Assembly: GCA_041485905.1 (NCBI GenBank)
Contig: JBGPKK010000255.1
Span: forward strand, 1 to 5,983
Length of the DNA stretch: 5,983 bases
From: JAHFUI01 sp041485905
GTDB taxonomy: Bacteria > Acidobacteriota > Vicinamibacteria > Vicinamibacterales > CAVVIG01
Reading direction: 5' to 3'
The position numbers and the translations under genes were made by a program. Below, piece by piece: positions 4,777-5,983 of the stretch (position 1 is the stretch's first letter; every line of letters starts with the position of its first letter). The notes under the pieces were generated by a model, which did not search any database, was not told where the DNA came from, and worked only from the letters and a program-made list of their open reading frames with translations.

Positions 4777-5983
4777 ATGGGCGTGACCGTTCGGAGAGTC
4801 CTGGGACGCGTGGCCGTCCCGATAATGCTGGCCGTCCTGGTCGGTTGGATGTTCGCAGCGCCGCGAACTTTGTCCGCGCTCCCGCAACAGGGTCAACAGG
4901 CCCAACCCGACCGGCCGGCCGTGCAGGAGCGCACCGGCGGCGGCGAGGCGAGTCTGATCCTTCCGGATCTGTCGCAGGTCGAGTTCCGCGGCGTCAACGG
5001 CCGGTCGCTGCTCATGGGCGGGCTCGTCATCTGCGCGCTCGGCCTCCTGTTCGGGCTGATGACGTTCACCCAGCTCAAGAACCTGCCCGTGCACGCGTCG
5101 ATGCTCGAGATCTCCGAGCTGATTTACGAGACGTGCAAGACGTACCTGATCACGCAGGGCAAGTTCATCCTGATTCTCGAAGTGTTCATCGGCGTGATCA
5201 TGGTGTTCTACTTCGGCGTGCTCGAGCGGCTCGAGCCGATCCGGGTCGTCATCATCCTGCTCTTCAGCCTCGTCGGCATTGCGGGCAGCTACGGGGTCGC
5301 CTGGTTCGGCATCCGCGTGAACACCTTCGCCAACTCGCGCGCCGCGTTTGCCAGCCTCCGCGGGAAGCCGTTTCCGATTTACGCGATTCCGCTGCGCGCC
5401 GGCATGAGCATCGGGATGCTGCTGATCAGCGTCGAGCTGTTCCTGATGCTGTGCATTCTGTTGTTCATTCCCGGCACGCTGGCCGGACCCTGTTTCATCG
5501 GCTTCGCCATCGGCGAATCGCTGGGCGCCGCCGCCCTCCGCATCGCCGGCGGCATCTTCACGAAGATCGCCGACATCGGGTCCGATTTGATGAAAATCGT
5601 CTTCAACATCACGGAAGACGACGCCCGGAACCCCGGCGTGATTGCCGACTGCACGGGCGACAACGCTGGCGACTCGGTCGGCCCCAGCGCGGATGGATTC
5701 GAGACCTACGGCGTCACCGGCGTCGCGCTGATCTCGTTCATCCTGCTGGCGGTCAAGGACCCGATCGTGCAGGTGCAGCTGCTCGTATGGATCTTCGTCA
5801 TGCGTATCATGATGATTATCGCGAGCGGCCTCTCGTACTACGTCAACGAGGCCGTGGCCAAGAGCCGGTACGGCACGGCCGACAAGATGAACTTCGAGGC
5901 GCCGCTGACCTCGCTCGTGTGGCTGACGTCGTTCGTGTCGCTGGCGGCGACCTACCTGGTCTCCTACCTGCTCATTCCCGAAC
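4777..5983 (+). CDS. hppA: Membrane-bound ion-translocating pyrophosphatase (HppA family, divergent), 5' part
   Basis: Open frame running off the window: 402 complete codons, roughly the N-terminal half of a family usually 650-800 aa long. The enzyme couples PPi hydrolysis to pumping of H+ and/or Na+ out of the cytoplasm. Residues 1-34 resemble a signal peptide (RR at 6-7, hydrophobic 12-28, possible cleavage after the TLSA at 31-34), followed by a Gln/Pro/Gly-rich linker (35-57). Membrane helices lie at about 79-99, 128-148, 154-178, 205-232, 312-327, 332-356 and 376-399. The active-site region is recognisable but altered: GGIFTKIADIGSDLMK (258-273), EDDARNP (280-286) and DCTGDNAGDSVG (291-302), against the canonical DVGADLVGKVE and DNVGDNVGD. 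The conserved Asp, Asn and Lys positions mostly survive, but the Glu of the Lys-x-Glu motif is not evident. The motif that decides K+ dependence lies beyond the window edge, so ion specificity cannot be called. ATG 4777 is supported by GAGGTGA just upstream and lies 22 nt after the DUF502 gene. Confidence 0.95.
   Translation, partial: MGVTVRRVLGRVAVPIMLAVLVGWMFAAPRTLSALPQQGQQAQPDRPAVQERTGGGEASLILPDLSQVEFRGVNGRSLLMGGLVICALGLLFGLMTFTQLKNLPVHASMLEISELIYETCKTYLITQGKFILILEVFIGVIMVFYFGVLERLEPIRVVIILLFSLVGIAGSYGVAWFGIRVNTFANSRAAFASLRGKPFPIYAIPLRAGMSIGMLLISVELFLMLCILLFIPGTLAGPCFIGFAIGESLGAAALRIAGGIFTKIADIGSDLMKIVFNITEDDARNPGVIADCTGDNAGDSVGPSADGFETYGVTGVALISFILLAVKDPIVQVQLLVWIFVMRIMMIIASGLSYYVNEAVAKSRYGTADKMNFEAPLTSLVWLTSFVSLAATYLVSYLLIPE

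Noticed and set aside
5379..5663. Minus-strand open frame of 94 codons within the pyrophosphatase gene
   Set aside because: Lies wholly opposite conserved hppA codons and is Met/Ser/Pro-rich with no family resemblance.

Overview
The window is a dense, GC-rich, all-plus-strand stretch of a bacterial chromosome, with no intergenic gap longer than 22 bases. It holds the end of a tRNA-modification gene, the accessory Sec translocase genes, two further inner-membrane genes, and the 5' half of a membrane pyrophosphatase gene. I see no mobile elements, RNA genes, CRISPR arrays or phage genes.

Layout. Bases 1-335 encode the C-terminal catalytic and zinc-binding part of queuine tRNA-ribosyltransferase (tgt). 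yajC (337-699), secD (709-2304) and secF (2307-3311) follow in the widespread order tgt-yajC-secD-secF. The train continues with uppP (3315-4130, TTG start) and a DUF502/COV-like membrane protein (4134-4754). Gaps between these six genes are 1, 9, 2, 3 and 3 nt, and convincing Shine-Dalgarno sites are absent, so one polycistronic mRNA with coupled translation is likely. After a 22-nt gap comes an H+/Na+ pyrophosphatase gene of the HppA family (4777 to the window edge). It is the only gene here with a strong Shine-Dalgarno site, and a TATAAT hexamer lies just upstream, so it may start its own transcript.

How the genes fit together. SecD, SecF and YajC assist SecYEG; SecDF pulls exported proteins using the ion-motive force. 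UppP recycles the undecaprenyl carrier used for cell-wall and surface-polysaccharide export. The DUF502 protein is a two-span membrane protein of unknown function. The pyrophosphatase stores the energy of PPi hydrolysis as an ion gradient, which could in principle feed SecDF. The set looks like an envelope-biogenesis and membrane-energisation neighbourhood; that functional link is inference.

Organism. High GC, the tgt-yajC-secDF order and a divergent HppA with a signal-peptide-like N-terminus suggest a Gram-negative-type bacterium, perhaps Acidobacteriota (Vicinamibacteria-like) or a Myxococcota/Desulfobacterota relative. This is an impression from sequence style; the phylum cannot be fixed from this window.

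Novelty. Most of the window is housekeeping. The items most worth a second look are the altered active-site-region motifs of the pyrophosphatase, the extension of the sec operon by uppP and DUF502, and the initiation pattern. I find no convincing evidence of a wholly undescribed system.
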